This document shows positions 62,298 to 64,000 of a stretch of DNA of 64,000 bases, piece after piece. The translations under genes were made by a program, and so were the position numbers. Under the pieces are notes generated by a model. It searched no databases. It was given only the letters and a program-made list of their open reading frames with translations, and was not told where the DNA came from. Numbering within the stretch: the stretch's first letter is position 1; every line of letters begins with the position of its first letter. Source of the DNA: Helochares maculicollis (Eukaryota > Arthropoda > Insecta > Coleoptera > Hydrophilidae); contig JAWQRO010000055.1 in NCBI GenBank assembly GCA_033557835.1, forward strand, positions 1 to 64,000, read 5' to 3'.

Positions 62298-64000
62298 GTA
62301 AATAATAAAAATGACAGATTGAGCTTGGTCTTATTTTCGATTTTCATTTATTCGGCTCGGGACTGGATTTGATTGGTTTTCTCGTGCCTCAGCATTCTGG
62401 ATTACTTTTTATGTAATACAGTTGACATTTAAATATCGGGCCGTGAAATGCGAGGATGTGAAAGAAAAAAATAGGATTTTTAGGAGGCGTGTTATAATGG
62501 AATATGCATAGGTAAACTCCTAGAGTCGCGGCCGATCCGCTGCTGGCTAACCTTGAGATGGTCCTTGAGATAGTAAGATTTTTAACAAATTCTCGTCGAA
62601 TATGCGTCTTTGAGAAGTACAGTTTTTAATGATTGATGGCAATAAGTATGCAAATCGCAAATTGCCACACACCTGTATGACCTCTTTAAAATTCTTTGAA
62701 CTGTCGTCCGTCGTCGATCTATCGGAGAGCCGATTTTAATGGTCGCTTTCACATTTTTATGAATGGATTCAAGTTGAATACGAATAATAATATTTGTTTT
62801 GATTTATTAAGTTCATGGACGGGTAATTCGCCTTTTAAACGTGCTCGCTCTGAATGCCGATAACGATTTTATAGCGGCTTGCGGAATCAAGTTACCTATT
62901 TGTTTAACGGGTAATCGCGTGGGCTTCGATAAGCCATATTATGACTATTTTAAAAACAATTGACGGAAAGGGCTGACATTTGTATGTGCCTGTTGAGAGT
63001 CGTGTTTATTTTTGCCAACACCCAAAAAATCCCGACTGCCAACTTATTCTTCCCAAATGGTCCATCACAAATTTTTCTGGGATTTCTCGACCATTTGAGA
63101 ATGTCTCGATCGTATGGAAACCTGAAAATCTCTAGTTTTAAAGATTTTTCAATTACTATAGATCTTACAAGGCTTTGCAGGTGAAAAATCAGAAAAATCC
63201 TCAAAGACTCAATACTTTCGGACTTGAATTTTCTGTTCTATAGAACTTCAATTACTATTTATCATGTTAGTTCATCTTCAGATAACTGGAAAAATTTCGG
63301 CAATTTTTGTCAGTCGAATTGTTTTATGTACATTCAAATTGACTATTCTTTTAGAATTTCCAAAAACCTCTTACCACTATTTCTTTTTTTAGAGACCTCA
63401 ATCTAATGTATTCATATCTTATTTTGGAAAGACTCAGATTGAGACAGTTTTCTGTCACAAACGAGCTTCGTTTTTTTGTTTATATATTTAATCAAGAGGA
63501 TTTATTTATATTATATATACATATGTATACATTTTATATAAGCAGAGGGTTGTAGACATATTTTTATGTATATCTTATTTTATACACAGTAATAATCAAT
63601 CATAGTATCTAAAGAATATGCGCATTTCTTTTGTCATTTTACATTGGCCTGATCTTTTTTTTTTATTGAAAATGTAAAAATAAATCCCTTCCTTCAGCAA
63701 ATCATTTAATAAATTGCAGATATTTTATTTGTTTATTTAAATGCGAGTATAAGATATAAGATACATTTGCTGCTGATGACTTGCGGAGGGTAGATAAGTT
63801 AATCGTTGATATCAAAATTGTAGACAAACTAAAGTTTACGTGAAAATTCCAATTTCAATACATTAAAAGCACTATATTTAAAAGTGTTTTCAAAGAAAAA
63901 CAACCGACTAAAAAGTTGTAAGCTAAGTTCATCAATTTGTTTTAAAATCCAGTTTTTAGATCTCACAATGTTAATTATTACTTCAATAAAAAATTTATTA

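Larger units (their letters stand above)
61273..64000. other. Noncoding sequence after symplekin
   Basis: About 2.7 kb follow symplekin to the window end. A CG-richer patch at about 61820-62300 ends in a possible first coding exon (listed separately) and could be a promoter and leader region. From 62300 on it is AT-rich, perhaps the first intron of that gene. No other coding or RNA feature was recognised. Confidence 0.5.

Overview
This window is nuclear DNA from an arthropod, almost certainly an insect. The evidence is AT-rich sequence, genes split by canonical GT/AG introns, proteins that match animal families, insect-type SMYD and nucleoside hydrolase genes, and mariner and Penelope-like mobile elements. 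The order is not resolved from sequence alone; a beetle or similar insect would fit. No bacterial-type operon, CRISPR array, rRNA or tRNA was seen. Protein identities rest on recognised family motifs, not on a database search. Exon borders were set by hand from splice sites, and every multi-exon model keeps an open frame across its junctions.

Left part (459-15368, minus): 17 coding exons of Patronin/CAMSAP, from the calponin-homology region through a long Gln/Pro/Ser-rich linker and a coiled coil. The C-terminal CKK domain lies off the left edge, and the first coding exon was not found. Its introns hold a cluster of decayed repeats and a mariner relic. From 15.4 to 25.2 kb there is no recognisable host gene. 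That stretch holds a pair of perfect hairpins, a 17-bp minisatellite, a mariner relic, a 269-bp tandem duplication, and a decayed Penelope-like retroelement with a 321-bp tandem array at its 3' side.

Middle part: an arthropod SMYD-type SET/MYND gene (plus), DNA topoisomerase I (minus, five coding exons), a noncoding block with a 550-bp tandem repeat, mRNA cap guanine-N7 methyltransferase (minus), a small coiled-coil gene head-to-head with it (plus), and two tandem nucleoside hydrolase paralogues (minus).

Right part: NOB1 (plus) and AMACR (minus) are tail-to-tail. Symplekin (plus) follows, and a near full-length dead mariner sits in its fifth intron. After symplekin the sequence is noncoding apart from a possible first exon of an unidentified gene at 62225-62297.

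The genes do not form a pathway, but several serve RNA biology: cap methylation (RNMT), 3'-end processing (symplekin), 18S rRNA maturation (NOB1) and transcription-linked DNA relaxation (Top1). The most distinctive non-gene signal is a dispersed noncoding repeat family, with hairpin-bearing ends, seen at 36.9-38.9 kb and 48.7-49.7 kb; its end motif alone also occurs at 6.0 kb.
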